This document shows positions 50,376 through 57,304 of a stretch of 64,000 bases of DNA, piece after piece. This DNA comes from JBMOMT01 sp049324835 (GTDB lineage: Bacteria > Chloroflexota > Anaerolineae > CAYNKW01): assembly GCA_049324835.1 (NCBI GenBank), contig JBMOMT010000040.1, positions 1 to 64,000 of the forward strand. The letters run 5' to 3'. Both the position numbers and the translations under genes were made by a program. The first letter of the stretch is position 1; each line of letters starts with the position of its first letter. The notes beneath the pieces were generated by a model, which was not told the origin of the DNA, did not search any database, and was given only the letters and a program-made list of their open reading frames with translations.

Positions 50376-51269
50376 TTACTTGGCCAGTTCTTCGATGTCC
50401 ATGCCGGCCTTGCTCAGGTCGGCGCGGAAGGCATCGTAGAACGAGTCGTCGGCTTTTTGCAGCCCAGAGATGGAATAGAGGGTGTTCAACGCTTCTTTGC
50501 CCTCGTCCGACTGGGCGATCTCGAGCAGGGCATTGACGATCTTGTCCCGCATTTCAGCATCAAAGTCCTTGATAAAGGACACGCTGTCGTTGGGGATCTG
50601 GGTGGTGGTGGCCAGGACGACGACCTTTTCCTTGACATCGGGAAAATCTTTTTCGATAGAGCTGCGGGCATCGGCGTAGGACACACCCACGTCGCAGTCG
50701 CCGTTGTAGACGGCAGTGACCGAGTTGTTGTGAGAACCAGATTCGACCGTCTTGCTAAAGTCCTTGTCAGGATCGATGCCGTTGGCCTTGAGCATGATGC
50801 GTGGGATAATATAGCCGGAGGTCGAGTTGGGATCGACCCAGCACATCACCTTACCCTTGATGTCTTCCAGCTTGGTGATGCCGCTGTCGGCCCGGACGTT
50901 GAACTGGCCCACGTAGGTGGTGGCGCCAAAACGCTCCGTCACCAGGCCCACCTCCACGCCGTACTTTTCGTTGGCCAGGACATAGTTGAAAGTGTTGAGC
51001 CAGCCGATGTGAGCCTTGCCGGCGCCCATGGCCTCGCGGGTGGCGGCAAAGTCGGTGCCGACCTCGGCCTTGACCACCAGACCCGTCTTTTCACTGATCA
51101 TCTCGGCCAGCTTGTCGCCGCTGGCGATGATCTCTTGCGTATCACCAGAGGGCACAAAGGACATGACGATGGGATTATCTTCTGTGCCCAGTTTGGCCTT
51201 GCAGCCGCCTAGCGTCAGCGCCATCACGCTGAGCAGAACGAGCATCACCAGCCATAGATTCTTTTTCAT
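50376..51269 (-). CDS. phnD: Phosphonate-type binding lipoprotein PhnD
   Basis: A 297-residue substrate-binding lipoprotein. It starts MKKNLWLVMLVLLSVMALTL with lipobox LGGC for lipidation. The mature part has the PhnD signature IVMSFVPSGDTQEI, INTFNYVLANEKYGVE and LEDIKGKVMCWVDPNSTSGY. In the PhnD family these contact the phosphonate or phosphite. ATG 51269 follows GGGAGG. An upstream ATG at 51344 would lack the lipoprotein signal at its start. It has its own promoter and is expected to be the most abundant component. Confidence 0.94.
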   Translation of the reverse strand: MKKNLWLVMLVLLSVMALTLGGCKAKLGTEDNPIVMSFVPSGDTQEIIASGDKLAEMISEKTGLVVKAEVGTDFAATREAMGAGKAHIGWLNTFNYVLANEKYGVEVGLVTERFGATTYVGQFNVRADSGITKLEDIKGKVMCWVDPNSTSGYIIPRIMLKANGIDPDKDFSKTVESGSHNNSVTAVYNGDCDVGVSYADARSSIEKDFPDVKEKVVVLATTTQIPNDSVSFIKDFDAEMRDKIVNALLEIAQSDEGKEALNTLYSISGLQKADDSFYDAFRADLSKAGMDIEELAK

Positions 51270-51404
51270 CTTTGCTTTCCTCCCTTTTATTCTTTCATGA
51301 CTCCGGACAAAACCTATCGAAAGCCTGGCGAAACCACTTGCCAATTTTTTCTTTTTGCTTCACTCCTTTCTCTCGGTACTGTGCTGTGAGAAACCGATGG
51401 TCAT

Positions 51405-51433
51405 ATGATACATCAAGTTGGCGGTATTGGCAA
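51405..51433 (-). promoter_or_regulatory. Promoter of the phosphonate-type operon
   Basis: On the minus strand, TTGCCA (51433-51428), a 17-nt spacer and TATCAT (51410-51405). The transcript would start about 130 nt before phnD. No convincing Pho-type box pair is visible. Confidence 0.7.
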
Positions 51434-51529
51434 ATAGACCAACACCAGGGCCAGGCAGCCCGTCTCTCGATCCTGCAAGATTTACGCAAACTTTATCCAA
51501 AATTTACCCCACCCGATGCACAAATGAGG

Positions 51530-51535
51530 TATAAT
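51530..51535 (+). promoter_or_regulatory. Possible -10 box for the helical protein gene
   Basis: A perfect TATAAT about 75 nt before the gene at 51610. No good -35 box at 16-19 nt upstream was found, so an activator or other element may be needed. Confidence 0.35.
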
Positions 51536-51609
51536 GGAGCCAGGCAGGGCAACCACCAACACTGGTCAATGCCTCCGGCGCATCGCCGGCAGAAAGTCTG
51601 TCTTGAGAA

Positions 51610-52608
51610 ATGGAAGAAATGATGAATCAGCACAGTCGAATGGATGCCTCTTTTTTTCTGGCCCGCTGCGACCTGTGGAATGCGTTCGAAAACGATCTCG
51701 GTAGCCTGCAAGAAACCTGCCTGCAGCAGCTATCTACCCTGCCACCAGGCCTCAAACGCGCCAGCGAGACGGTCATCGACCGTCTGACAGGTCACTGGCA
51801 GAACCTGGACTGGATCTATCCCTTCCTGCTGGGCCCGGCCTGGTTCGTGCCCCAGAGCGCGACGCGCCAGATCGCACTGACCAGCGCCCTGATCACCATC
51901 CACGGCAAGTTGCAGGCAGAAAACCCAATCGACACCCCCCTCAAAAGGGGGCAACTCTGCCCGCTGGGTTCACTGCTCTACACGCGCGCCCTGCGTCTGT
52001 TGCAGCAACACTTTGCCGTCGATTCTCACTTTTGGCAACTGCTGGAAGGGTATCACCTGGAATGGACCGAGGCGTTGTTGTGGCAGCAGCAGCGACAATG
52101 GGGGCCGGTGCAAAAGTTCAGCCGTGAGGATATCCAGCGGCTGGCCGGCCTGCGAGCCTTGCTGAAAGTGGGTTGTTCGGCCATGGCCCTGATGGCCGGC
52201 AAAGAACGCTACATCATGCCTCTCAACAGCGTGATGGACCAGATCCACGTGGCGTTCCAATTGATAGATGGCCTCATCAACTGGCGAGAAGACCTGCGCA
52301 CCCGCCAGGCGACCTATTACCTCACCGAAGTGGCCCTGGCTCTGAACCTGCGCGACATGGCCCACCTGAGCCGCATGAACCTGGACACGTTTCTAGCCGA
52401 CAACACACTCGTCGACCAGGTGCTCAAACGCGCCCTGGGACACCTGACGGCCGCCAGAAAAGTTGCCGGCGGCCTCAAAACCCCCACTCTAGAAGATCAC
52501 CTGGATCAGCTCCACACGACACTCAAAGCCATGGGCAAACCGTTGAGCCAGTGGCCGGCGCACACCGGGGTTACCCCAAAGCGGAGCCCGGCTTCCGCTT
52601 TACTCTAA
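51610..52608 (+). CDS. Helical protein with faint isoprenoid-synthase motif
   Basis: A 332-residue almost wholly alpha-helical protein. The segment QIHVAFQLIDGLINWREDL (near 214-232) resembles the second Asp-rich helix of class I polyprenyl synthases (FQLxDDxxDxxED), but the first DDxxD motif is absent. Other notable stretches are LLGPAWFVP near 72 and GYHLEWTEALLWQQQRQWG near 148. Start choice is uncertain: ATG 51610, 51619 and 51622 are all possible, with a GGAAG site at 51612 favouring the later ones. It stands alone between divergent promoters and a MITE-like remnant. A degenerate member of the isoprenoid-synthase fold is a guess. Confidence 0.6.
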   Translation: MEEMMNQHSRMDASFFLARCDLWNAFENDLGSLQETCLQQLSTLPPGLKRASETVIDRLTGHWQNLDWIYPFLLGPAWFVPQSATRQIALTSALITIHGKLQAENPIDTPLKRGQLCPLGSLLYTRALRLLQQHFAVDSHFWQLLEGYHLEWTEALLWQQQRQWGPVQKFSREDIQRLAGLRALLKVGCSAMALMAGKERYIMPLNSVMDQIHVAFQLIDGLINWREDLRTRQATYYLTEVALALNLRDMAHLSRMNLDTFLADNTLVDQVLKRALGHLTAARKVAGGLKTPTLEDHLDQLHTTLKAMGKPLSQWPAHTGVTPKRSPASALL

Positions 52609-52710
52609 ACCCACAGGCCACTCTGCCCTCGCGCCACCTCGAGGCGATTTTTCGCCCCATTACCCAGCATCTCGACCCACCTGAACCCTGGGTGTATTTC
52701 ACTTTTGGGG

Positions 52711-52820
52711 CAGTCTATCCTGCCGCAGGTTCAGTCGGGGCGAGCTGCACCCAGGCAGCGTCGCGGAACGGGAGGAAACGGCTTTTGTGCATCCAAAACC
52801 AGCGGGAGGATAAAAACTCG
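52711..52820. mobile_element. Degenerate MITE-like copy
   Basis: The left end CAGTCTATCCTGCCGCAGGT differs at only a few positions from the CAGCCTACCCTCCCGCAGGT end of copies 1 and 3. The right end AGCGGGAGGATAAAAACTCG resembles the opposite end. It fills most of the gap between the helical protein gene and the glycine riboswitch promoter. Confidence 0.4.
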
Positions 52821-52856
52821 TCCCCAGACCGAAATGCACCCTGAGCCTTCAGAGTT

Positions 52857-52885
52857 TTGACATTTGCCAGAGTGTAGTGTAGAAT
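52857..52885 (+). promoter_or_regulatory. Promoter of the glycine-riboswitch operon
   Basis: A perfect TTGACA (52857-52862), a 17-nt spacer and TAGAAT (52880-52885). Transcription from about 52892 enters the riboswitch. Confidence 0.8.
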
Positions 52886-52911
52886 AGAAACAAACCACAC
52901 CACTCTGCCAT

Positions 52912-53100
52912 GGTATGCTGGGGAGAGATCGCCGCAGGCGATCACCGAAGGGGCAAATCGGTGCAAAAGGCTGATTGCACCGATGAAACTCTCAGGTTTC
53001 AGGACCCTGCATACCGGCACCTCTGGAGAGTCTTTCGGACACCCAAGGGGCAAGGCCCGATAGCGGATCGGGAGGAATCTCTCAGGTAAGCAGACAGAGG
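52912..53100 (+). promoter_or_regulatory. Tandem glycine riboswitch
   Basis: Two adjacent glycine (gcvT-type) aptamers. Aptamer 1 has P1 GGTATGC/GCATACC (52912-52918 with 53009-53015), GGGGAGAG, ACCGAAGGGGCAA and ACTCTCAGGTTTCAGGACC. Aptamer 2 has P1 CCTCTG/CAGAGG (53020-53025 with 53095-53100), GGAGAGTC, ACACCCAAGGGGCAA and TCTCTCAGGTAAGCAGACAG. A terminator begins at 53099 and shares the last GG of the second P1, so glycine-stabilised P1 would compete with the terminator, i.e. an ON switch. It precedes a class V aminotransferase rather than the usual gcvT or transporter. Confidence 0.95.
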
Positions 53101-53137
53101 ACGCACACGCCATTTTTGTTGTGCGTCCTTTTTTTTT
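53099..53137 (+). terminator. Riboswitch-controlled terminator
   Basis: GGACGCACA (53099-53107) pairs with TGTGCGTCC (53120-53128) and is followed by nine T. It overlaps P1 of aptamer 2 by two bases and is the expression platform. Confidence 0.9.
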
Positions 53138-53178
53138 ACCGGTAAGAACCAAATTCACACATTCAAAGGAGAGTGACC

Positions 53179-54246
53179 ATGTACAAAAAGCTCTTTATTC
53201 CAGGGCCAACCCACGTGCGCGACGAGATCTTGCAGGCACAGGCCGCACCGATGCTCGGCCACCGCGCCAAGGAATACGCCAATCTCCAGGCCGAGGTCAC
53301 ACCCAAGCTGCAAAAGCTCCTTTACACCCAGCAGCGTGTTTACCTCTATGCCTGCTCCTCCACCGGCATGATGGAAGGCGCCGTCCGCCAGGCTTCCACC
53401 AGGCGGGTGCTCAACACCGTCTGTGGCGCCTTTTCCAACCGCTGGCACCAGATCACCCAGGAAAACGGCATCGCTTGCGATAAAATCGAAGTGCCGATGG
53501 GACAGGCCGTCACGCCAGAGATGGTCGACCAGGCCCTCGCCAAAGGCGATTACGACGCCGTCACCGTGGTGATGAACGAAACCGCCACCGGTGTCATGAA
53601 CCCCGTCCAAGAGATCGCTGCCGCGGTGCGCCAAAATCACCCCGACGTGCTGATCCTGGTCGATGCCGTAAGCTCCATGGCCGGCGCCAAGATCGAGTTC
53701 GACGCCTGGGGGCTCGACGTTTGCCTGGCCGGCGTACAAAAGTGCTTCGCCCTGCCGCCAGGGTTGACCGTCTGCGCGGTGAGCGACCGCGCCCGCCAGC
53801 GGGCCAAACAGGTGCCCTACCCGGGCCACTATTTCGCCTACGCCCAGATGGACAAGCGTTACGAAAAGAACCAAACCCCCGCCACGCCGGCCATCAGCCT
53901 CATCCAGGCGCTCAACGTCCAGATGGACGACATCCTGGCCGAGGGGCTGGAGAACCGCTGGAACCGTCACAAAGAGATGGCTGCCTACGTGCAAGATTGG
54001 GCTCGCCGCTATTTCGCCCTCTTTTCCGACGAAAAATACCTCTCGCTCACCGTCACCAACATCGAGAACACCCGCGGCATCAGCGTCGCCGACCTCGACA
54101 AGGAACTGGGCAAACGCGGCGCCATGATCTCCAACGGCTACGGCGACCTCAAAGAAAAGTGCTTCCGCATCGCACACATGGGCGATCTCAGCCTCGACGA
54201 TCTCAAGTGGCTCACCGCCCAAATCGAGGACATACTCGGCCTGTAG
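53179..54246 (+). CDS. Class V aminotransferase (serine-glyoxylate/phosphoserine type)
   Basis: A 355-residue PLP-dependent aminotransferase of the serine-pyruvate/alanine-glyoxylate group. It starts KLFIPGPTHVRDEIL; the PLP Asp is in LVDAVSSMAG and the PLP Lys in GVQKCFALPPG (near residue 192), with a late Arg in the substrate region. In thermophilic and Chloroflexota-like operons such enzymes are often paired with serA and may make phosphoserine in place of SerC, or glycine from glyoxylate and serine. The glycine riboswitch supports a serine/glycine role. ATG 53179 follows AAAGGAGAG. It is first in the operon with serA and DUF1015. Confidence 0.9.
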   Translation: MYKKLFIPGPTHVRDEILQAQAAPMLGHRAKEYANLQAEVTPKLQKLLYTQQRVYLYACSSTGMMEGAVRQASTRRVLNTVCGAFSNRWHQITQENGIACDKIEVPMGQAVTPEMVDQALAKGDYDAVTVVMNETATGVMNPVQEIAAAVRQNHPDVLILVDAVSSMAGAKIEFDAWGLDVCLAGVQKCFALPPGLTVCAVSDRARQRAKQVPYPGHYFAYAQMDKRYEKNQTPATPAISLIQALNVQMDDILAEGLENRWNRHKEMAAYVQDWARRYFALFSDEKYLSLTVTNIENTRGISVADLDKELGKRGAMISNGYGDLKEKCFRIAHMGDLSLDDLKWLTAQIEDILGL

Positions 54247-54261
54247 CTGGCAAGTGGCCTG

Positions 54262-54299
54262 CTGGGAATTGGTAGACGGGAAGCGTTACCAATTCCCAG
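54262..54299. repeat. Perfect 13-bp hairpin between aminotransferase and serA
   Basis: CTGGGAATTGGTA (54262-54274) and TACCAATTCCCAG (54287-54299) form a perfect stem with a 12-nt loop. No T run follows. It may process or stabilise the mRNA, or be a dispersed palindrome. Confidence 0.6.
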
Positions 54300-54346
54300 T
54301 TCTGAACCTGTCCACCTGGCATCTACCCAGACAAGGAGCGATTGTT

Positions 54347-55258
54347 ATGAGACTGCTGGTTTGTGATCCAACCGACCGTGAAGCGATTGAGGCCATGCGC
54401 CAGGCCGGCATCCAGGTCGACGTGCGTGATACCATCACCCCTGAAGAATTGCAGGCGGCCATCGCCGATTACGACGCCATGGTCGTTCGCAGCCGCACTC
54501 AGGTGCGCGCCAACCTCATCGACCAGGCCACCAACCTGAAACTGATCATCCGCGGCGGCGTGGGCCTGGACAACATCGACGTCAAGCATGCCCAGGCCAA
54601 AGGCATCGAGGTGCGCAACACACCCACCGCCTCGGCCAACTCGGTGGCCGAACTGACCATCGGTTACCTGCTGGCGCTCGTGCGGCAGATTCCACAGGCG
54701 TCGGCCACCATGAAAAAAGGCATATGGGAAAAGAAGGCCTTTAGCAAGGGCGCCGAGATTGCCGGCAAGACACTGGGGCTGATCGGCTGCGGTAACATCG
54801 GCCAGGCAGTGGCGCAAAAAGCCGCCGCGTTGGGCATGGAGGTGATTTTCTACCGCCGCACGCCCACCCACGTGCCCGGCGCGACCCAGGTCTCGCTGGA
54901 GGAAGTGTTTCGCCGCGCCGATTTCGTCTCGCTGCACGTGCCCCACTCGCCAGAGACCCATTACATCGTGGGCCGGGAGGCCCTGGAAAAGATGCGGCAC
55001 GGCGTCTATATCGTCAACTGCGGGCGCGGCGGCACGCTCGACGAAGCCGCTCTCTATGACGCCATTCGCAGCGGCCAGGTGGCCGGCGCGGCGTTGGACG
55101 TTTTCGAAGACGAAAAAGAAGAGCGTGGCCAGCGCTTCATAGACCTGCCCCAGGTGATCGCCTCGCCACACATCGGCGCCGGCACAGTCGAAGCCACCAA
55201 CCGCGTGGGCGGCGAGGTAGCCCAGATCGCCATCGAAGTCTTTAACCGCCAGTCATAG
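54347..55258 (+). CDS. serA: D-3-phosphoglycerate dehydrogenase, short form
   Basis: A 303-residue D-2-hydroxyacid dehydrogenase. It has the Rossmann motif GLIGCGNIGQAVA (near 148-160), NAD-dependent catalytic Arg in VNCGRGG (near 226), and the Glu/His relay in ASPHIGAGTVEA (near 277-288). It lacks the C-terminal ASB and ACT domains, so it is the unregulated short type common in archaea and thermophiles. The adjacent aminotransferase supports serine biosynthesis from 3-phosphoglycerate. ATG 54347 follows AAGGAG. Confidence 0.92.
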   Translation: MRLLVCDPTDREAIEAMRQAGIQVDVRDTITPEELQAAIADYDAMVVRSRTQVRANLIDQATNLKLIIRGGVGLDNIDVKHAQAKGIEVRNTPTASANSVAELTIGYLLALVRQIPQASATMKKGIWEKKAFSKGAEIAGKTLGLIGCGNIGQAVAQKAAALGMEVIFYRRTPTHVPGATQVSLEEVFRRADFVSLHVPHSPETHYIVGREALEKMRHGVYIVNCGRGGTLDEAALYDAIRSGQVAGAALDVFEDEKEERGQRFIDLPQVIASPHIGAGTVEATNRVGGEVAQIAIEVFNRQS

Positions 55259-55308
55259 CCGACGAATCGGCGAGTCGCCTCTATGAAACGTTGTGCAAAG
55301 GAGTGACT

Positions 55309-56625
55309 ATGGCCACGATCCGACCCTTCAGAGGGGTTCGTTATAACCCAGACAAGGTACCCGACCTTTCCGCCGTCGTCAGCCAGCCCTACGACCGCGT
55401 GCGGCACGGTTTGCAGGAAAAATACTACGCCCAGAGCCCCTATTCCATCGTGCGCATCATCAAGGGCAAAGAAGAGCCCGGCGACAGCGAGTCAAACAAC
55501 GTCTACAGCCGGGCGCGAGACTATTACCAGACCTGGCTCGAGCAGAGCATCCTCATGCGTGAGGCCGTGCCGGCCCTCTACGTCCTGCACCAGAGCATCG
55601 TCCTGCCCGATGGCACGGTGCGCACGCGCCAGGGGCTGATGACGGCCCTGGAACTGGCCCGCTTCGACGAGGGTATCGTCCTGCCCCACGAGCGTACTCA
55701 CTCTGGCCCCAAGGTGGATCGCCTGAACCTGCTGCGGGCCACCGAGGTCAACTTTGGGCACATTTTTATGCTCTACCCGGGCAACCACATCAACGAGCTG
55801 CTGAACAAAGCCATCGCCAGCCAACCCGGCTTTGAGCTGCATGAGATGTTCGAGAACGAGGTGCGCCAGCAATTCTGGGTGGTGACCGATCCGGCCACCA
55901 TCGCGGCAGTGATCGAAGAGATGGCCCCCAAGCGTAACCTGATCATCGCCGATGGCCATCATCGCTACGAAACAGCCCTCAACTACCGCGACGAGATGCG
56001 GGCCAGATACCCCGACGCCCCGCCCAACGCCGGCTTTAACCACTGTATGGTCACGCTGGTCAGCATGGACGATCCCGGCCTGGTGATCTTGCCGACGCAC
56101 CGGCTCGTTCACACCTACCGCCGGCTGGACGGCCCCCAGGCGTTGGAACGGGCGAAAGAATATTTCGACGTCACGCCGGTCGCTGACCGGGCGGCGCTCG
56201 AGGCCGCGCTGGCCCAGGCCAGACCCTCCAATCCACGTTTCGGCTTTTACGATGGCAGCTACAACCTGCTGACCCTGAAAGGCCCAGAGATCATGGCCCG
56301 ACTGCTGCCAGATCGCGCCCCAGACTGGCGCATGCTCGACGTCTCGGTGCTGCACGAGACCTTGGTCGAGCGCGTGCTGGGCATCGACAAAGGCGCCGTC
56401 GAGCGCGCAGAGAACATCGAGTATCTACGCGATCCACAGATGGGCTACGATGCGGTGGACAAAGGCGAGGCCCAGTTCTTGTTGGTGATGAACCCCACCC
56501 GCATGACGCAGGTGCGGGCCTGCACCGAGGCCAACGAAAAGATGCCCCAGAAATCCACCGACTTTTTCCCAAAAGTCATTAGCGGCCTGGTTTCACTGCC
56601 GGTAGGCCCGCAAGAGCGCCTGTAA
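55309..56625 (+). CDS. DUF1015 family protein
   Basis: A 438-residue DUF1015 protein starting with the family's ATIRPFRGVRYNPDKVPDLS. Conserved blocks include SQPYDRV near 31, LPHERTHSGPK near 126 (with a HERT-like motif), IADGHHRYETAL near 214 (a GHHR motif) and a late GIDKGAV. DUF1015 genes often lie next to serA and a class V aminotransferase, so the protein is suspected to act in serine metabolism, possibly in phosphoserine hydrolysis, but its activity is not established. ATG 55309 follows AAAGGAG. Last gene of the glycine-riboswitch operon. Confidence 0.92.
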   Translation: MATIRPFRGVRYNPDKVPDLSAVVSQPYDRVRHGLQEKYYAQSPYSIVRIIKGKEEPGDSESNNVYSRARDYYQTWLEQSILMREAVPALYVLHQSIVLPDGTVRTRQGLMTALELARFDEGIVLPHERTHSGPKVDRLNLLRATEVNFGHIFMLYPGNHINELLNKAIASQPGFELHEMFENEVRQQFWVVTDPATIAAVIEEMAPKRNLIIADGHHRYETALNYRDEMRARYPDAPPNAGFNHCMVTLVSMDDPGLVILPTHRLVHTYRRLDGPQALERAKEYFDVTPVADRAALEAALAQARPSNPRFGFYDGSYNLLTLKGPEIMARLLPDRAPDWRMLDVSVLHETLVERVLGIDKGAVERAENIEYLRDPQMGYDAVDKGEAQFLLVMNPTRMTQVRACTEANEKMPQKSTDFFPKVISGLVSLPVGPQERL

Positions 56626-56642
56626 TCGCGCCTGACTCTACG

Positions 56643-56676
56643 GCAGCCCCGGTGACCATTGGGTCATCGGGGCTGC
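56643..56676 (+). terminator. Hairpin ending the serine/glycine operon
   Basis: GCAGCCCCGGTGACC (56643-56657) pairs with the reverse complement at 56662-56676 with one G-U pair. No real T run follows, so termination may be partial. Confidence 0.55.
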
Positions 56677-56733
56677 TGTGCGTTTGCCGCCAGCCACGCC
56701 CCTTTGAAAAACCCAGACCTATTTTCCTCAAAG

Positions 56734-56854
56734 GTTACTGCTCAGCCTACCCTCCCGCAGGCTGGCAAACCACTCGAAACCGTTCGTCGCCGGTGGCACT
56801 TTGACCGGTTTCTGCATGGATCCGCCGTCAAGCCTGCGGAGGGTAAACAGTTAC
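56734..56854. mobile_element. MITE-like element, copy 3
   Basis: The left end is GTTACTGCTCAGCCTACC continuing into CTCCCGCAGGCT; the right end AAGCCTGCGGAGGGTAAACAGTTAC is the inverted copy. The flanks CCTCAAAG and AATCAAGG match at five of eight positions, perhaps an eroded target duplication. Its interior resembles copy 2. It lies 35 bp before the promoter of the repeat-protein gene. Confidence 0.7.
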
Positions 56855-56889
56855 AATCAAGGAATAAAAAGATATATCCTGATAGGAAC

Positions 56890-56918
56890 TTGACCAAAAT
56901 TGCAGATTGTGTTATAAT
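56890..56918 (+). promoter_or_regulatory. Promoter of the repeat-protein/ctpA unit
   Basis: TTGACC (56890-56895), a 17-nt spacer and a perfect TATAAT (56913-56918), about 55 nt before the start codon. Confidence 0.8.
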
Positions 56919-56973
56919 TTCGATCACTGACACCCGTTTACCCGTTGATCCTCAAAAAGCAAGGAGGCAAGAA

Positions 56974-57231
56974 ATGACCAAGGCGGTTGCCGCAATCAGT
57001 GCAGTGGTTTTGCTCTTTCTGGTAGTAGGCTCACTCCTGGCGAGTGGCCCTGTCTGGCAGGCGGGCTTTGGCGTCTGGTCCGGCGGCGAGTACGTCTGGA
57101 ACGGCGGCTTTGAGAGCTGGGCCGGCGGCGAGTACGTCTGGAACGGCGGCTTTGAGAGCTGGGCCGGCGGCGAGTATGTCTGGAACGGCGGCTACAGCAC
57201 CTGGGCCGGCGGCGGTTTCTGGGGCGATTAG
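56974..57231 (+). CDS. Small secreted Gly/Trp/Tyr repeat protein
   Basis: An 85-residue protein with a hydrophobic N-terminal helix (about 5-25), probably a signal sequence or anchor. Almost all the rest consists of 14-residue repeats of the type WAGGEYVWNGGFES (positions about 35, 49, 63, then a partial WAGGGFWGD). At DNA level these are 42-bp units (57076-57117, 57118-57159, 57160-57201), nearly identical. A strong Shine-Dalgarno (AAGGAGG 56961-56967), a near-perfect promoter and a terminator suggest high expression. I know no family match. An aromatic beta-rich, perhaps amyloid-like or surface-layer-associated, peptide is a guess. The next gene is a ctpA-type protease. Confidence 0.7.
   Translation: MTKAVAAISAVVLLFLVVGSLLASGPVWQAGFGVWSGGEYVWNGGFESWAGGEYVWNGGFESWAGGEYVWNGGYSTWAGGGFWGD
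57076..57207 (+). repeat. 42-bp coding tandem repeats
   Basis: Three nearly identical 42-bp units and a partial fourth, in phase, inside the small secreted protein gene. Near identity at DNA level suggests recent expansion or gene conversion. Confidence 0.85.
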
Positions 57232-57254
57232 CTCAGCTTTTCACCCAACCATCC

Positions 57255-57290
57255 AACAGCGATAGCCCGAGCTATCGCTGTTCTTTTTTC
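57255..57290 (+). terminator. Intrinsic terminator after the repeat-protein gene
   Basis: AACAGCGATAGC (57255-57266) pairs with GCTATCGCTGTT (57271-57282) around a 4-nt loop and is followed by CTTTTTTC. It lies just ahead of the protease gene's Shine-Dalgarno, so readthrough would be needed for cotranscription. Confidence 0.88.
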
Positions 57291-57304
57291 TGCAAGGAGC
57301 CGCC

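Noticed and set aside
57076..57207. 42-bp direct repeats suggestive of a CRISPR array
   Set aside because: The units are contiguous, in phase, without unique spacers, and encode a repeated peptide in a gene with a promoter and ribosome-binding site.
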